Shown in pieces: positions 40,826 to 50,032 of a DNA stretch of 64,000 nucleotides. Made by a program: the position numbers and the translations under genes. This DNA is from WTGU01 sp965242855 (GTDB lineage: Bacteria; Pseudomonadota; Alphaproteobacteria; UBA828): contig OZ251509.1 of NCBI GenBank assembly GCA_965242855.1, positions 2,170,001 to 2,234,000 of the forward strand. The letters run 5' to 3'. Every line of letters begins with the position of its first letter. Position 1 is the stretch's first letter. Below the pieces are notes generated by a model, which was not told where the DNA came from, did no database searches, and saw nothing but the letters and a program-made list of their open reading frames with translations.

Positions 40826-42831
40826 CCGGGGCCGGCGGCGATACCGGGCGCGGCGTCCGCGCCGCCGCCCGCGGCCTGCGCACTTGGCGAAAGCTCCTCG
40901 GCATGGTCCTCGCCGCCGCCCTCATCGGCGCCGCAAGCGCCGCAGCCTGGAAGGCGTCGCGCACCATCACCACCCATCAATGGTACGCCGTCGGCATGCT
41001 CGTGCTCTCCGAGACCCTCATCGGCGCAGGCCTGAGCCCCCGGCGGCCCAAGGAGATACGACACCCGAACGGCCGAACCGTGACCGTGACCCTCGGCGCC
41101 ATCGCCAACTACCCGCCGCTCCTCGCCCTGCGCGAACGCATCCTCGACGACCTCCTCGATGCCGCCCTGATCGGCCTCGCGGTCGGCGCCGGCATCGCCG
41201 TCGCCGCCCTCGCCGGGCTCCACTACGCAGGCGGCAGGCTCAAGCGCGGACGACGCCTGCGCGGCGGCGAACTGGTCGCCGCACGCCAACTCCGACGCCG
41301 CGTCGCACCCCCGCGCCTCCGCCTCCCGCCGCCGTTCGGACGGCCCGCCGATCCCCCCTACCGCATCGCCGGCATCCCATGGCCCGAGCGCGCCGAAACA
41401 CGACACACCATCGTCTCCGGAACCACAGGCTCCGGAAAAACCGTCCTCATCGCCGATCTCGTCGAACAGATACGCGAACGCGGCGAGCGCTGCGTCCTCT
41501 ACGACAAGATGGGAAGCTACGCGGAGACCTTCTTCGATCCCACACGCGACGTCCTCCTCAACCCCCTCGACGCACGCGCCCCGCGATGGTCGCCATTCCT
41601 CGAAGCTCGCAACGCACGCGACTTCGACACCATGGCCGCCGCCCTCATCCCACGACAGAAGGACACCGTAGACCCCTTCTGGATCACCGCCGCACGACAA
41701 CTCTTCTCCCACGGTGCCGCCGTGTTCCGGGAACGCGGCGAGACCCGCAACCGGGTCCTCGTCGAACACCTCCTCAAGACCAGCCTCGATACCCTCGCCC
41801 AAGCCATGGAAGGCACCGTCGCACAGTCCATCGTCGATCCCGCCAACCCCAAGACCGCGCTCTCCGTCCGCGCCATGCTCACCGCCAACATCGGCGCTCT
41901 CGAACTGCTCCCCGACGAAGGAACGCCCTTCTCCATCCGCGACTGGACCGAGAACGACGGCGGCAGCGGCTTCCTGTTCCTCACATCGCGCGGCGACCAG
42001 CACGCCAGCCTCCGGGGTCTGATCTCCACCTGGCTCGAGATCGCCGTCAACGCGCTGCTGTCGCTTCCCCGCGACGACGGGCGGCGTATCTGGATCGTCC
42101 TCGACGAGTTGCCCACCCTGCACCAGGTCCCGAGCCTGCGGCCCGGCCTCGCGGAGAGCCGCCAGTTCGGCGGCTGCTTCGTGCTCGGGGTGCAGGTGTT
42201 CTCGGCCTTGCGCGACCTCTACGGGCGCGACGGGGCGGAGACCGTCTCGGGCCTCTGCGGCACCCGCGTGGTGCTCGCCGCCCCCGACCGCGACACTGCG
42301 GAGTGGTCGGCGGAGAGCCTGGGGCGGGCCGAGGTCGAGGAGATGGCGGAGAGCGTCAACTACGGCGCCGAGACCCCGCGCGGCGGCGTGACCCTGGGCG
42401 CACGCCGCGCCCTCCGCCCGCTGGTGCTGCCCGCCGAAGTGGCCCGCCTCGACAGCCTCGCCGGATACCTCAAGTTCCCCGGCGCATGGCCCGTCGCCCG
42501 CATCAGGCTGCGATACAGGCAACGCCCCAAGCTCGCCGAGCGCTTCGTGCCGAGGGCGGAAGAGAAAGCCGGCACCGGACGGGTCGACATGCCGGAAGAC
42601 GACGGGGCGGAGCGGACGGGCGAGGCAAAGGGTGCAATCGAGCAGGCGCCCGAGGCGAAGGCCGAGGTCGACCTGTGGGAATGCGAACCGCCGACGGTGG
42701 ACCCGGGACGGACCAAGGGCGGCACGGAGGATGAGGCCAAGCCCGGAAAGGCCCATGGTTCCGTGTCGGCAGCCGGGGAAACACACGATCGCCGACCGAA
42801 CTCCACCCGGAGTGACCAGGAATTCTACTGA
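40822..42831 (+). CDS. Type IV coupling protein (TraD/TrwB family)
   Basis: A 669-residue coupling ATPase that links the relaxosome to the secretion channel. Two N-terminal membrane helices lie near residues 25-45 and 110-135. Walker A is S-G-T-T-G-S-G-K-T-V (about 199-208). The region L-Y-D-K-M-G-S-Y-A-E follows, and Walker B is I-W-I-V-L-D-E-L-P-T-L (about 423). The last 100 residues are acidic and Glu/Lys-rich and could contact the relaxase. The gene overlaps the relaxase by a single base (ATGATGG), typical of coupled T4CP-relaxase pairs. Confidence 0.93.
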   Translation: MTGAGGDTGRGVRAAARGLRTWRKLLGMVLAAALIGAASAAAWKASRTITTHQWYAVGMLVLSETLIGAGLSPRRPKEIRHPNGRTVTVTLGAIANYPPLLALRERILDDLLDAALIGLAVGAGIAVAALAGLHYAGGRLKRGRRLRGGELVAARQLRRRVAPPRLRLPPPFGRPADPPYRIAGIPWPERAETRHTIVSGTTGSGKTVLIADLVEQIRERGERCVLYDKMGSYAETFFDPTRDVLLNPLDARAPRWSPFLEARNARDFDTMAAALIPRQKDTVDPFWITAARQLFSHGAAVFRERGETRNRVLVEHLLKTSLDTLAQAMEGTVAQSIVDPANPKTALSVRAMLTANIGALELLPDEGTPFSIRDWTENDGGSGFLFLTSRGDQHASLRGLISTWLEIAVNALLSLPRDDGRRIWIVLDELPTLHQVPSLRPGLAESRQFGGCFVLGVQVFSALRDLYGRDGAETVSGLCGTRVVLAAPDRDTAEWSAESLGRAEVEEMAESVNYGAETPRGGVTLGARRALRPLVLPAEVARLDSLAGYLKFPGAWPVARIRLRYRQRPKLAERFVPRAEEKAGTGRVDMPEDDGAERTGEAKGAIEQAPEAKAEVDLWECEPPTVDPGRTKGGTEDEAKPGKAHGSVSAAGETHDRRPNSTRSDQEFY

Positions 42832-45731
42832 TGGTGGTCTCGGTCGGCGTCGTCGCCACGCCGTCGCAAGGCGTCTCCTACTACGAACGCGACGGCTACT
42901 ACGCCAGGGACGATCCCGCCCACCGGAACGCCAGCGCCTGGGTCGGCAAGGGCGCCGAGGCGCTCGGACTCGAAGGTCCCGTCGATGCGGACACGTTCAA
43001 GGACGTGCTCGCGGGAAAGGTCCCGGACGGGTCCGGACGCCAACTCGGACGCAAGGACAAGGAGGGAAACTTCCACCACCGCCCCGGGCGCGATCTCACT
43101 TTCTCCGCGCCCAAGTCCGTCTCACTCGCCGCCCTGATCGGCGGTGACGAACGCATCGTCGCCGCCCACGACCGGGCGGTGACGCGCACCCTCGCCTGGA
43201 TCGAGACCAACGTCGTCGAGACCCGGATGAAGGACCCGGAGACCGGACGCATGGTCCGCGCCGGCGACCAGAAGACGGTCGTCGCCACCTTCCGCCACGA
43301 CATCTCGCGCAACCTCGATCCGCAACTCCACACGCACGCGGTGATCGCCAACATGGTCCGGGGCGAGGACGGCAAGTGGCGCACCATGGCCAACGAGAAG
43401 CTCTACGCCTCCAAGATGCTGATCGGCGCCATGTACCGCAGCGAGCTGGCGCGGGAGCTGACGGAACTCGGCTACCGCATCGAGAAGACCCATGCCGACG
43501 GGCGCTTCGAGATCGCAGGCGTGCCGCGCAAGGTGGTCGAGGCGTTCTCGACCCGGCGCGCCGAGATCGAGGCGGCGATGGAGGCGCGCGGCCTTGGGCG
43601 TCCCGCAGCCGATCCGCGCCTTGCCGAACGTGCGGCGCTGATGACCCGCGCCCACAAGCGCGACATCGACAAGGACGCTCTACGCGAAAGCTGGCGCAAG
43701 CAGGCCGCCGGTCTCGGCTTCGACGCGCAAGGGCTCGTTGCAGGAGCCCTGGAAAGGGAAGTCGGCAATGCGGATGCCGCCAAGGCCGATCAAGGGCGAG
43801 GCGCCAAACCAGGGATGGAGAGCGACACCGACAGGGCGGCGGCATGGGCGGTGGTGCATCTCGCCGAACGCGAGGCGGTGTTCGCGCGCTCCGATCTCTT
43901 GACCGCAGCTCTCTCGTGGCGAACCGGCGCCGTCACGATTGGCGAGGCCGAGCAGGCGGTTGCACGGCTGGAGAGGACGGGCGTGCTGCACGCCGCGAAC
44001 GCATCCACCCTGGGCGATTCGCTGACCACCGACAAGGCGATCGCCGACGAGAAGGAGACCATCGCGCTCATGGAGCGCGGCCGGGGCGTGTCGAAACCCG
44101 TCATGCGGGGCTGGGCGGTCGGGCCGATGCTCCATAACGGCCGCCTGACCGAAGGCCAGAGGGAAGCTGTGAAGCTGATCCTTTCGTCGAGGGACCGGAC
44201 GGTCGGCGTGCAGGGCTACGCCGGCACGGGCAAGACCACCATGCTCGACCGCGCCCGCGCGCTCGCCGAGAAGAGCGGCTACCGCGTGATCGGCCTCGCG
44301 CCGTCGGCTTCGGCCGCGCGCACGCTCGGAGCCGAGGCCGGCATCGAGAGCGAGACGTTGCAGCGCTTCCTCGCCCGCAACGCCGGCGTCGCCGAGGAGC
44401 GGCTCACGGCCAGGGGCGAGCGCGAGATGCGCGCCGCGTTCCGGAAGACCGTGCTGGTGGTGGACGAAGGCTCGCTCGCCTCCACCGTCCAGGCCCGCGA
44501 TCTGCTCAGGATCGCCGACACGCTGCGCATTCCACGCGTGGTGCTGGTCGGCGACGAGAAGCAACTCGATGCCGTCGATGCCGGCAAACCGTTTGCGCAG
44601 CTGCAGCGGGCGGGAATGAAGACCGCCGTCATGGACGAAATCCTTCGCCAGAAGGATGCGGCGTTGAAGGCGGCCGTGCGCGCCAGCCTTGCGGGCGATG
44701 TGTGCGGTGCTTTCGAGAAGCTCGGCGAGCGCGTCGCGGAGGTGAAGCCGGACAACCTCGCCGGCGCCGCAGCCGCCCGCTGGCTCAGGCTCTCCCCGCT
44801 GGAGCGCGAGAACACCGGGCTGATGGCACCGAGCCACGAATTGCGGCAGGCCATCAACGGCCATATCCGCGACCGGCTCGCCCGCGACGGCGCGATCCAT
44901 GGACCGGCTCTCGATGTCGAACGGCTGGTGTCCTATGGTTACACCAACGCGGAGAAGTCGCTCGCCGCCAACTATGCACCCGGCGACGTGGTGGCGTTCC
45001 ATCGGGCCTACAAGAGCCTCGGGGTCGAGAAGGGCGAGGAACGCCGGGTCGTCCGCGTCGATCACGCAAGGGGGACGGTGATGCTGGAGGATGGAAGCGG
45101 GGCGGCGACGTCCTGGCAGCCCCGCCGCGTCGGCGGCAGGCGCGGCGCCGTCGAGGTCTACCGCTCCGAGGAGATCGAACTGCGGGCCGGAGACCGTATC
45201 CGCTGGACCCGAAACGACGCCCGGTTCGGTCTCGTCAACAGCCATACCGCAGAGGTGCGCTCGGTTCGGGGGAAGCGCGTCGCGTTCCGGCTCGAAGACG
45301 GGCGGATGCTGGAGTTGAGCGGGAGAGACCCGCAACTGCGCCACATCGACCATGCCTGGGCGTCTACCGTGCATGCGTTTCAGGGACGCACGGTCGACAA
45401 CGTCATCGCCGTCATGGAGGCGAACCATCCGCATCTGACCACGCAGAAGAGCTTCTACGTCGAGATCAGTCGCGCCCGGCACAGGGCGGAGCTGGTCACC
45501 GACGACGCAAACGCACTGCGAGAGCGGCTGGAAACCGCGACCGGTGAGCGGGTCTCGGCGCTCGAAGGGGTTGGCGCGACGGTGGAGAGAGCGCCCGCGC
45601 GGGAGAAGGCCGGGAACCGTGGCCGGCAAGAGATGCCGGGAAGGACGCCCCGGACACAAGACAAGACCCGGGATCGCGAGCCGGCAAGGGCGCCGGTGCC
45701 GCAGCGGATCGAGTACGATTTCGGGTTGTGA
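42831..45731 (+). CDS. mobF: MOBF relaxase-helicase (TrwC/TraI family)
   Basis: A 966-residue bifunctional protein. The TrwC relaxase domain (1 to about 300) has N-terminal catalytic tyrosines in V-S-Y-Y-E-R-D-G-Y-Y and the three-His metal motif in H-D-I-S-R-N-L-D-P-Q-L-H-T-H-A-V (about 157-172). The 5-prime-3-prime helicase part has motif I in G-Y-A-G-T-G-K-T-T-M (about 462-471), motif II V-V-D-E-G-S-L, G-D-E-K-Q-L-D-A-V-D-A-G-K-P-F and A-S-T-V-H-A-F-Q-G-R-T near the end. It nicks oriT and unwinds the transferred strand. MOBF relaxases are usually paired with F- or T-type channels, not MPF-I. Confidence 0.95.
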   Translation: MVVSVGVVATPSQGVSYYERDGYYARDDPAHRNASAWVGKGAEALGLEGPVDADTFKDVLAGKVPDGSGRQLGRKDKEGNFHHRPGRDLTFSAPKSVSLAALIGGDERIVAAHDRAVTRTLAWIETNVVETRMKDPETGRMVRAGDQKTVVATFRHDISRNLDPQLHTHAVIANMVRGEDGKWRTMANEKLYASKMLIGAMYRSELARELTELGYRIEKTHADGRFEIAGVPRKVVEAFSTRRAEIEAAMEARGLGRPAADPRLAERAALMTRAHKRDIDKDALRESWRKQAAGLGFDAQGLVAGALEREVGNADAAKADQGRGAKPGMESDTDRAAAWAVVHLAEREAVFARSDLLTAALSWRTGAVTIGEAEQAVARLERTGVLHAANASTLGDSLTTDKAIADEKETIALMERGRGVSKPVMRGWAVGPMLHNGRLTEGQREAVKLILSSRDRTVGVQGYAGTGKTTMLDRARALAEKSGYRVIGLAPSASAARTLGAEAGIESETLQRFLARNAGVAEERLTARGEREMRAAFRKTVLVVDEGSLASTVQARDLLRIADTLRIPRVVLVGDEKQLDAVDAGKPFAQLQRAGMKTAVMDEILRQKDAALKAAVRASLAGDVCGAFEKLGERVAEVKPDNLAGAAAARWLRLSPLERENTGLMAPSHELRQAINGHIRDRLARDGAIHGPALDVERLVSYGYTNAEKSLAANYAPGDVVAFHRAYKSLGVEKGEERRVVRVDHARGTVMLEDGSGAATSWQPRRVGGRRGAVEVYRSEEIELRAGDRIRWTRNDARFGLVNSHTAEVRSVRGKRVAFRLEDGRMLELSGRDPQLRHIDHAWASTVHAFQGRTVDNVIAVMEANHPHLTTQKSFYVEISRARHRAELVTDDANALRERLETATGERVSALEGVGATVERAPAREKAGNRGRQEMPGRTPRTQDKTRDREPARAPVPQRIEYDFGL

Positions 45732-45869
45732 CGACCCAAACCGGCGGGGGTCCGAAGTCAGGCAGCTGGCCGAGCCGGGAAACCCGCGCACGACCTTTCC
45801 GGCAAGCACCGCGGAAATTCGGCCGGGCCGGCCGGCGACAGCAGGCAACCACGAAACTTCTTCCCGAAT

Positions 45870-45886
45870 GTATCGAACAATGATAC
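45870..45886. promoter_or_regulatory. Inverted repeat upstream of the second abiEi, candidate operator
   Basis: GTATC (45870-45874) and GATAC (45882-45886) form an inverted repeat with a 7-nt centre, ending nine bases before the ATG. AbiEi proteins repress their own promoter through such repeats. The arms are short, so this is only suggestive. Confidence 0.4.
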
Positions 45887-45895
45887 TTTGGGCGT

Positions 45896-46693
45896 ATGAA
45901 TACGGAAACGCCCAGAGCCAGCCGTGTCATCGCCGAGCTTGCCGCCGATGGCCGATACCACTTCAGCACGGCGGACATGCGATCCGCGCTCGGCGTATCC
46001 GCCGCCGCGACCAGGCTCGCACTCAGCCGGCTGGCGAGAAAGGGGCTGATCGCAAGCCCCGCCCGCGGCTTCTACGTCATCCTGTCGCCTGAGTACAGGC
46101 GTCTCGGTTGTCTGCCGGCCGACCAGTTCGTCCCGGCACTGATGGAGCGCCTGAAGCAACCGTACTATGCGGCTCTCTTGTCCGCCGCCCAGTATCACGG
46201 CGCGGCGCATCACCGCCCGCAGGCATTTCAGGTTGCTCTTGCCGGCAATCGTCGGCCCATATCTTGCGGCGCCGTCGGGGTCTCCTTCATCACCCGCAAA
46301 CGGGTCGCCGAGGTGGCGGTCCAGAGCTTCAACACGCCGCGCGGAACGATCCGGGTTTCCAGCGTCGAGGCGACGGCAGTCGATCTTGTCGGTTACGAAA
46401 AACGCGTCGGCGGACTGGATCAAGTGGCGACGATGCTCTCCGAGTTTGCCGAGCGGATCGATCCGGATCTCCTGGCCATCGCGGCAAGGACTGCGCCCGC
46501 GCCCTGGGCGCAGCGTCTCGGCTACCTCCTCGAACGCATCGGCGCGGTGGACAAGACGGCGCCGTTGAGGGCCCATGTACAGCGGTGCGCCCGCGACATT
46601 GCGCCGCTCCTGCCGGCCGGACCCCGTGATCACGCGCCCCGCGCCCCGGGCTGGCGGCTGCGCATCAACGCCGAGGTCGAGGCGGAAGTGTGA
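45896..46693 (+). CDS. abiEi: AbiEi-type antitoxin, intact pair
   Basis: A 265-residue AbiEi antitoxin. The N-terminal winged helix has T-A-D-M-R-S-A-L-G-V-S-A-A-A-T-R-L-A-L-S-R-L and closes with P-A-R-G-F-Y-V-I-L. The antitoxin domain includes A-A-L-L-S-A-A-Q-Y-H-G-A-A-H-H-R-P-Q and V-S-S-V-E-A-T-A-V-D-L-V-G-Y. It overlaps the toxin gene (GTGA). This is the longer AbiEi subtype and is clearly different from the copy at 2189-2785. Confidence 0.92.
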   Translation: MNTETPRASRVIAELAADGRYHFSTADMRSALGVSAAATRLALSRLARKGLIASPARGFYVILSPEYRRLGCLPADQFVPALMERLKQPYYAALLSAAQYHGAAHHRPQAFQVALAGNRRPISCGAVGVSFITRKRVAEVAVQSFNTPRGTIRVSSVEATAVDLVGYEKRVGGLDQVATMLSEFAERIDPDLLAIAARTAPAPWAQRLGYLLERIGAVDKTAPLRAHVQRCARDIAPLLPAGPRDHAPRAPGWRLRINAEVEAEV

Positions 46694-47505
46694 TTCCACG
46701 CGATCACATCACCGCATGGCGAGCGCACGCGCCATGGGTCCAGGATTTCCAAGTCGAGCAGGATCTGGTCATCAGCCGGGCGCTGGTCGAGATGTTTTCT
46801 CATCCGGTTCTGGCCGAAGGGCTCGCGTTTCGTGGTGGCACGGCACTCTACAAACTCTACCTGAAGCCGCCCGCCCGTTATTCCGAGGATATCGATCTGG
46901 TGCAGACGGTCCCCGGACCTGCCGGCCCGCTGATGGACGCTTTGCACGATGTTCTCGATCCGTGGCTCGGCAAGCCCCGATGGAAGCAGACCGAAGGTCG
47001 CGTGACGTTCGTCTACCGCTTCGAGTCCGAGGACACGCCGCCGTCGCGTCTACACCTGAAAGTGGAGATCAATTCCCGTGAGCATTTTTCCGCATTCGGA
47101 CCCAAGAGGGTTCCGTTCTCCGTGACCTCGCGATGGTTCCACGGAGCCGCCAATATCGTGACCTACGAACTGGATGAGCTTCTCGCCACCAAGCTGCGCG
47201 CCCTCTATCAGCGGAAGAAGGGGCGGGACCTGTTCGACCTTGCCATCGGACTGGACAGCATGACGGTCAACCCGGGTCGAATCGTGGAGGCGTTCACCAC
47301 GTACATGGAGCGGGAGGGTGGTCGTGCGACCCGTGCTCCGTTCGAACGGAACCTGTCGGGCAAGCTGCGCGATCCACAGTTCGGCGCCGATATCAGTCCT
47401 CTGCTCGCACACGGCTACCGGTGGGACATGGAGAAAGCGGCACAGGAAGTTTCCCTGCGTCTCATCGCGCTTCTACCCGGCGCGCCGTGGAAGGGGATGG
47501 ACTGA
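46690..47505 (+). CDS. abiEii: AbiEii-type nucleotidyltransferase toxin, intact
   Basis: A 271-residue AbiEii toxin starting at a GTG within the antitoxin stop. The nucleotidyltransferase motif is complete: F-R-G-G-T-A-L-Y-K-L-Y, then R-Y-S-E-D-I-D-L-V (metal Asp-x-Asp). The later family motifs T-Y-E-L-D-E-L-L-A-T-K-L-R-A-L-Y-Q-R and K-G-R-D-L-F-D-L are present. Together with the antitoxin it forms a type IV toxin-antitoxin or phage-abortive module carried behind the transfer operon. Confidence 0.93.
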   Translation: MIPRDHITAWRAHAPWVQDFQVEQDLVISRALVEMFSHPVLAEGLAFRGGTALYKLYLKPPARYSEDIDLVQTVPGPAGPLMDALHDVLDPWLGKPRWKQTEGRVTFVYRFESEDTPPSRLHLKVEINSREHFSAFGPKRVPFSVTSRWFHGAANIVTYELDELLATKLRALYQRKKGRDLFDLAIGLDSMTVNPGRIVEAFTTYMEREGGRATRAPFERNLSGKLRDPQFGADISPLLAHGYRWDMEKAAQEVSLRLIALLPGAPWKGMD

Positions 47506-47538
47506 TCGTGTCGCCCTCACCAGCATGAATTCTTTATC

Positions 47539-47946
47539 CATGCCCTTGGGCCGATCGGCACGATCCGACGCATCTGGACCGCTTTCTGGTTGCAGTCGCA
47601 TCGTTTGAAGACCTTCAAGCTCTCCAGCGATCCCGCGTTCGTGGACAAGGCCCGCGACATCGTGGGTCTCCATCTATGGCTGGCAAGGCGACCGCGCTGG
47701 TATGCCCACCTCACGCCGACCTCGGGCTTCCTGGATCAATCAGGTCGAACGCTGGCTCGCCGAACTGACGCGCAAACAGCTGCCACAAGGCAACTCGAAG
47801 CCGACATCCGCGCCTTCATCGACAAGCACAACCAAGACCCCAAACCCTTCAAATGGACCAAATCCGCCGACGTCATCTTTGCCGTTGTCGAGCGTTTCCG
47901 CCACCATGCCAATTATACTTGTACCACAAACTTCGATTCCAGGTGA
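47539..47946 (+). pseudogene. IS630-family transposase remnant, internally deleted and frameshifted
   Basis: The translation gives I-R-R-I-W-T-A-F-W-L-Q-S-H-R-L-K-T-F-K-L-S-S-D-P and F-V-D-K-A-R-D-I-V-G-L. After a gap it continues with H-L-T-P-T-S-G, W-I-N-Q-V-E-R-W in another frame, and T-R-Q-L-E-A-D-I-R-A-F-I-D-K-H-N, P-F-K-W-T-K-S-A-D. These are IS630-type transposase blocks, but the DDE central region between D-I-V-G-L and H-L-T-P-T-S-G is deleted and the frame shifts twice. No intact ends are visible. It marks an old insertion between the AbiE pair and the DUF6765 gene. Confidence 0.85.
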
Positions 47947-49095
47947 CTAGTCCACTACCATGCCGTGTCTCGGCAGGAGATCGCGAAGCACAAAGGTCCG
48001 ATGGACCGCCGCCGCCTGGAAAAAACGGAAAACGTGCTTGTCGAGGGCTTTGCGCGAATCCGTGGCCCTTCTCAAGCTGTCAAGTCCACGCTTCCATGTT
48101 GCTCCTTGATACGGGAGAATGCTTTCGGGCCTGACGAACAGATCGCCGGCCTTGGCGGCGTTCTTCCAAGCCTTTTCCCGTGTTTCACAGGGTGCCTGCG
48201 TTGCGAGGATCCGAGCGATCACCTCTCGAATGTCATCGAAAGGCCGCCCCTCCTTCTGCTTGGCGTCCGGATACCGCTTACCCAACCGATAAAACATACC
48301 ATGCAGCTTCTCGCAAGCCTCAAGGAATGTGGCGGGATTGTCCCGGAGGCCGGACGGCCGTCTCTTGGGGTGTTCGTAGTCGAACTGCCACCGCAGGAAC
48401 GGACGATCGGGATATGTTACCGCTGCACCGTGACCGAGTGCGCCGGAAAGTATCTCGGCTGCGGTGCCTATGAAACGATCTTTCAACCTCGAAATCGCGC
48501 CGGACAGGTGATGATTCCAGCTCTCGGAGTTGCGGATGTTGGGAAGATGACCCATTTCCTTCCCGTATCTGTCCCGGAAACGGTTCTTCTTTTCTTCAAG
48601 ATGCCTTTGGACTTCCGGCTCAACATCGTAGAATTCGAATGACGACGCATCAATCCTGTTCCAGCGCGAGCTCACCCCGGAAAAGCCGTAGTGCGAGAAG
48701 GTGTCGGCGTAGACATGCGCTGTGATGCCGGCAAGGTGGAGCCCGAACGTCTTATCGGCCAAAGAAAGGTTGTGGTCGATCATCTCGCGGGCGATCTCGC
48801 TATCCTTCCGACAGAGGAGGCGCTCAGACATTGACCTGCCTTCATTGCCCGGAATAAAGTGGAACGGTACCCAGACGAGCCGTTGATCGTGCCGATCAAT
48901 GTTCTCGATGTCGGTCGTATGGTGCGCCGTGGGCACGAAGTCGAGGCGGCCACCGTCCGGAAATTCTATTACCTCCTTGTCTCCGTTGTCGTCGACGAAC
49001 TCGGCGGCTGTCGCAATGATCTGGCAGGCATTCGGCGCCAGACCAGCGGCGCGGGCCATCGCATAGGTCCCGTAATAGTGCATGTCTTTCTGCAT
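47947..49095 (-). CDS. DUF6765-like protein
   Basis: A 382-residue cytoplasmic protein of a family I associate with DUF6765. Conserved-looking pieces rich in metal-ligand residues are M-H-Y-Y-G-T-Y-A-M-A-R-A-A-G, A-A-E-F-V-D-D-N, T-A-H-H-T-T-D, G-I-T-A-H-V-Y-A-D-T-F-S-H-Y-G-F-S-G and G-A-L-G-H-G-A-A-V-T-Y-P-D-R-P. The His/Asp spacing recalls the zinc-dependent phospholipase C / P1 nuclease fold, which would suggest a hydrolase, but this is inference. It is a lone minus-strand gene directly beside an IS630 remnant, so it is cargo. A 5-bp inverted repeat (GTTGA/TCAAC, 49115-49130) lies upstream of its start. Confidence 0.65.
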   Translation of the reverse strand: MQKDMHYYGTYAMARAAGLAPNACQIIATAAEFVDDNGDKEVIEFPDGGRLDFVPTAHHTTDIENIDRHDQRLVWVPFHFIPGNEGRSMSERLLCRKDSEIAREMIDHNLSLADKTFGLHLAGITAHVYADTFSHYGFSGVSSRWNRIDASSFEFYDVEPEVQRHLEEKKNRFRDRYGKEMGHLPNIRNSESWNHHLSGAISRLKDRFIGTAAEILSGALGHGAAVTYPDRPFLRWQFDYEHPKRRPSGLRDNPATFLEACEKLHGMFYRLGKRYPDAKQKEGRPFDDIREVIARILATQAPCETREKAWKNAAKAGDLFVRPESILPYQGATWKRGLDSLRRATDSRKALDKHVFRFFQAAAVHRTFVLRDLLPRHGMVVD

Positions 49096-49225
49096 GGAGC
49101 TCGGTCCCCTCTGAGTTGATTGCTCTCAACTTACCCAAGCATGGCCGACAGTCGGATGCCACCATCCCAAATGCCGCGAGCGACGGTAAGAGGATTATAT
49201 CGGGGCTGTCGTGAGGAATTCAAGA

Positions 49226-49552
49226 TCATCCGTCGGGATGAAGCGTCTCGGCTTGCGCGGCCTGTGCGGCTTCGACGGCTTTCCGAAAGACGTCTTCGGC
49301 ACCGTCACGAGACAATTCCTCGCGTTTTAGAAATGCGAGAAGATGGATTCCGCGGAACGCCCGTTTGATGAGCTCAATCAGTTCCGGAGTCAACCGAGCC
49401 TCACTCAAGTCAAGTTCCTCTGCCACGGCGCGCGTAGCCGCCTCGCGGACGAACGCGCCGGGGGTCACGTCGTTTCGTTCGGCTGCCCTGACGACAGCGT
49501 CCCATTCATCGTTTGAGAACCTGATCGAGCGTTGGGAGCGTCGAATGGTCAT
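49226..49552 (-). CDS. Ribbon-helix-helix protein, possible relaxosome accessory
   Basis: A 108-residue protein. The N-terminal RHH motif is M-T-I-R-R-S-Q-R-S-I-R-F-S-N-D-E-W-D-A-V-V-R-A-A, followed by a helical tail. The pattern resembles MobC/TrwA-like relaxosome accessory or CopG-type proteins. The ATG at 49552 places the RHH at the extreme N-terminus; a longer frame adds 59 low-quality residues. Three GTGTGACA boxes lie 130-210 bp upstream, plausible binding sites. Whether it acts at oriT or as an autorepressor is open. Confidence 0.65.
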   Translation of the reverse strand: MTIRRSQRSIRFSNDEWDAVVRAAERNDVTPGAFVREAATRAVAEELDLSEARLTPELIELIKRAFRGIHLLAFLKREELSRDGAEDVFRKAVEAAQAAQAETLHPDG

Positions 49553-49681
49553 CGGATTTCTCCGGTTTTCCGCACGGAACAGCCTCGGTTCGAGTCGATT
49601 TTCTGACAATTTCGCACCGGTTTCATAGCCAATCGCGAACCCCGGCTCACGCGACCAAGGTGGGCACGCCGTGTTCGCTCC

Positions 49682-49763
49682 GTGTGACAGGAAGTTCCGT
49701 GCCGTGTGACATGGCAGTGGCGCGATCAAAAACCTCGTTGTATCAACCTGTTACGTGTCACAC
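49682..49763. repeat. Three GTGTGACA boxes, two direct and one inverted
   Basis: GTGTGACA occurs at 49682-49689 and 49704-49711 (both within CCGTGTGACA) exactly 22 bp apart, about two helical turns, and inverted as TGTCACAC at 49756-49763. The stretch carries no gene. Helically phased direct repeats next to an RHH gene fit an operator or a relaxosome accessory site. Confidence 0.6.
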
Positions 49764-50032
49764 AAAACAGGGACGCATTCCCATCATGACCGAGCGCAAG
49801 GAAGACGCCCCTGGGGCAGCAGAGCGCAGTCAAACGCACGCTCGTCGCACCCTCACCTTCAGGTGAGTCGGGTGTGAGTTGGAGACGGCTTCCATGCCGA
49901 AGAGAGTACCACAGGGAGCGGAGAAAGGGGATTGGGGCCCCGGTCGGCGAGGGGAGCGGGGCGGTGCGGTCGCGACGGTGGGCCGCGCGGTCGGCGGCGG
50001 CGTTCGCTCCGCTGGGGTGAGATGAGGAAGAA
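49764..50032. other. Noncoding stretch upstream of the DUF2493 gene terminator
   Basis: No gene is supported here. A 26-codon plus-strand frame at 49786 has no ribosome site and no recognisable product. From about 49918 the plus strand is purine-rich (GGGAGCGGAGAAAGGGG and similar) and then simply GC-rich. With the GTGTGACA boxes it forms a 350-bp gap between minus-strand genes. Confidence 0.5.

Noticed and set aside
39895..42786. Minus-strand open frame of 963 codons
   Set aside because: Shadow of dotA, the HD protein and the coupling-protein gene, all well supported on the plus strand.
49786..49866. 26-codon plus-strand frame after the GTGTGACA boxes
   Set aside because: Very short, no ribosome site, unremarkable composition.
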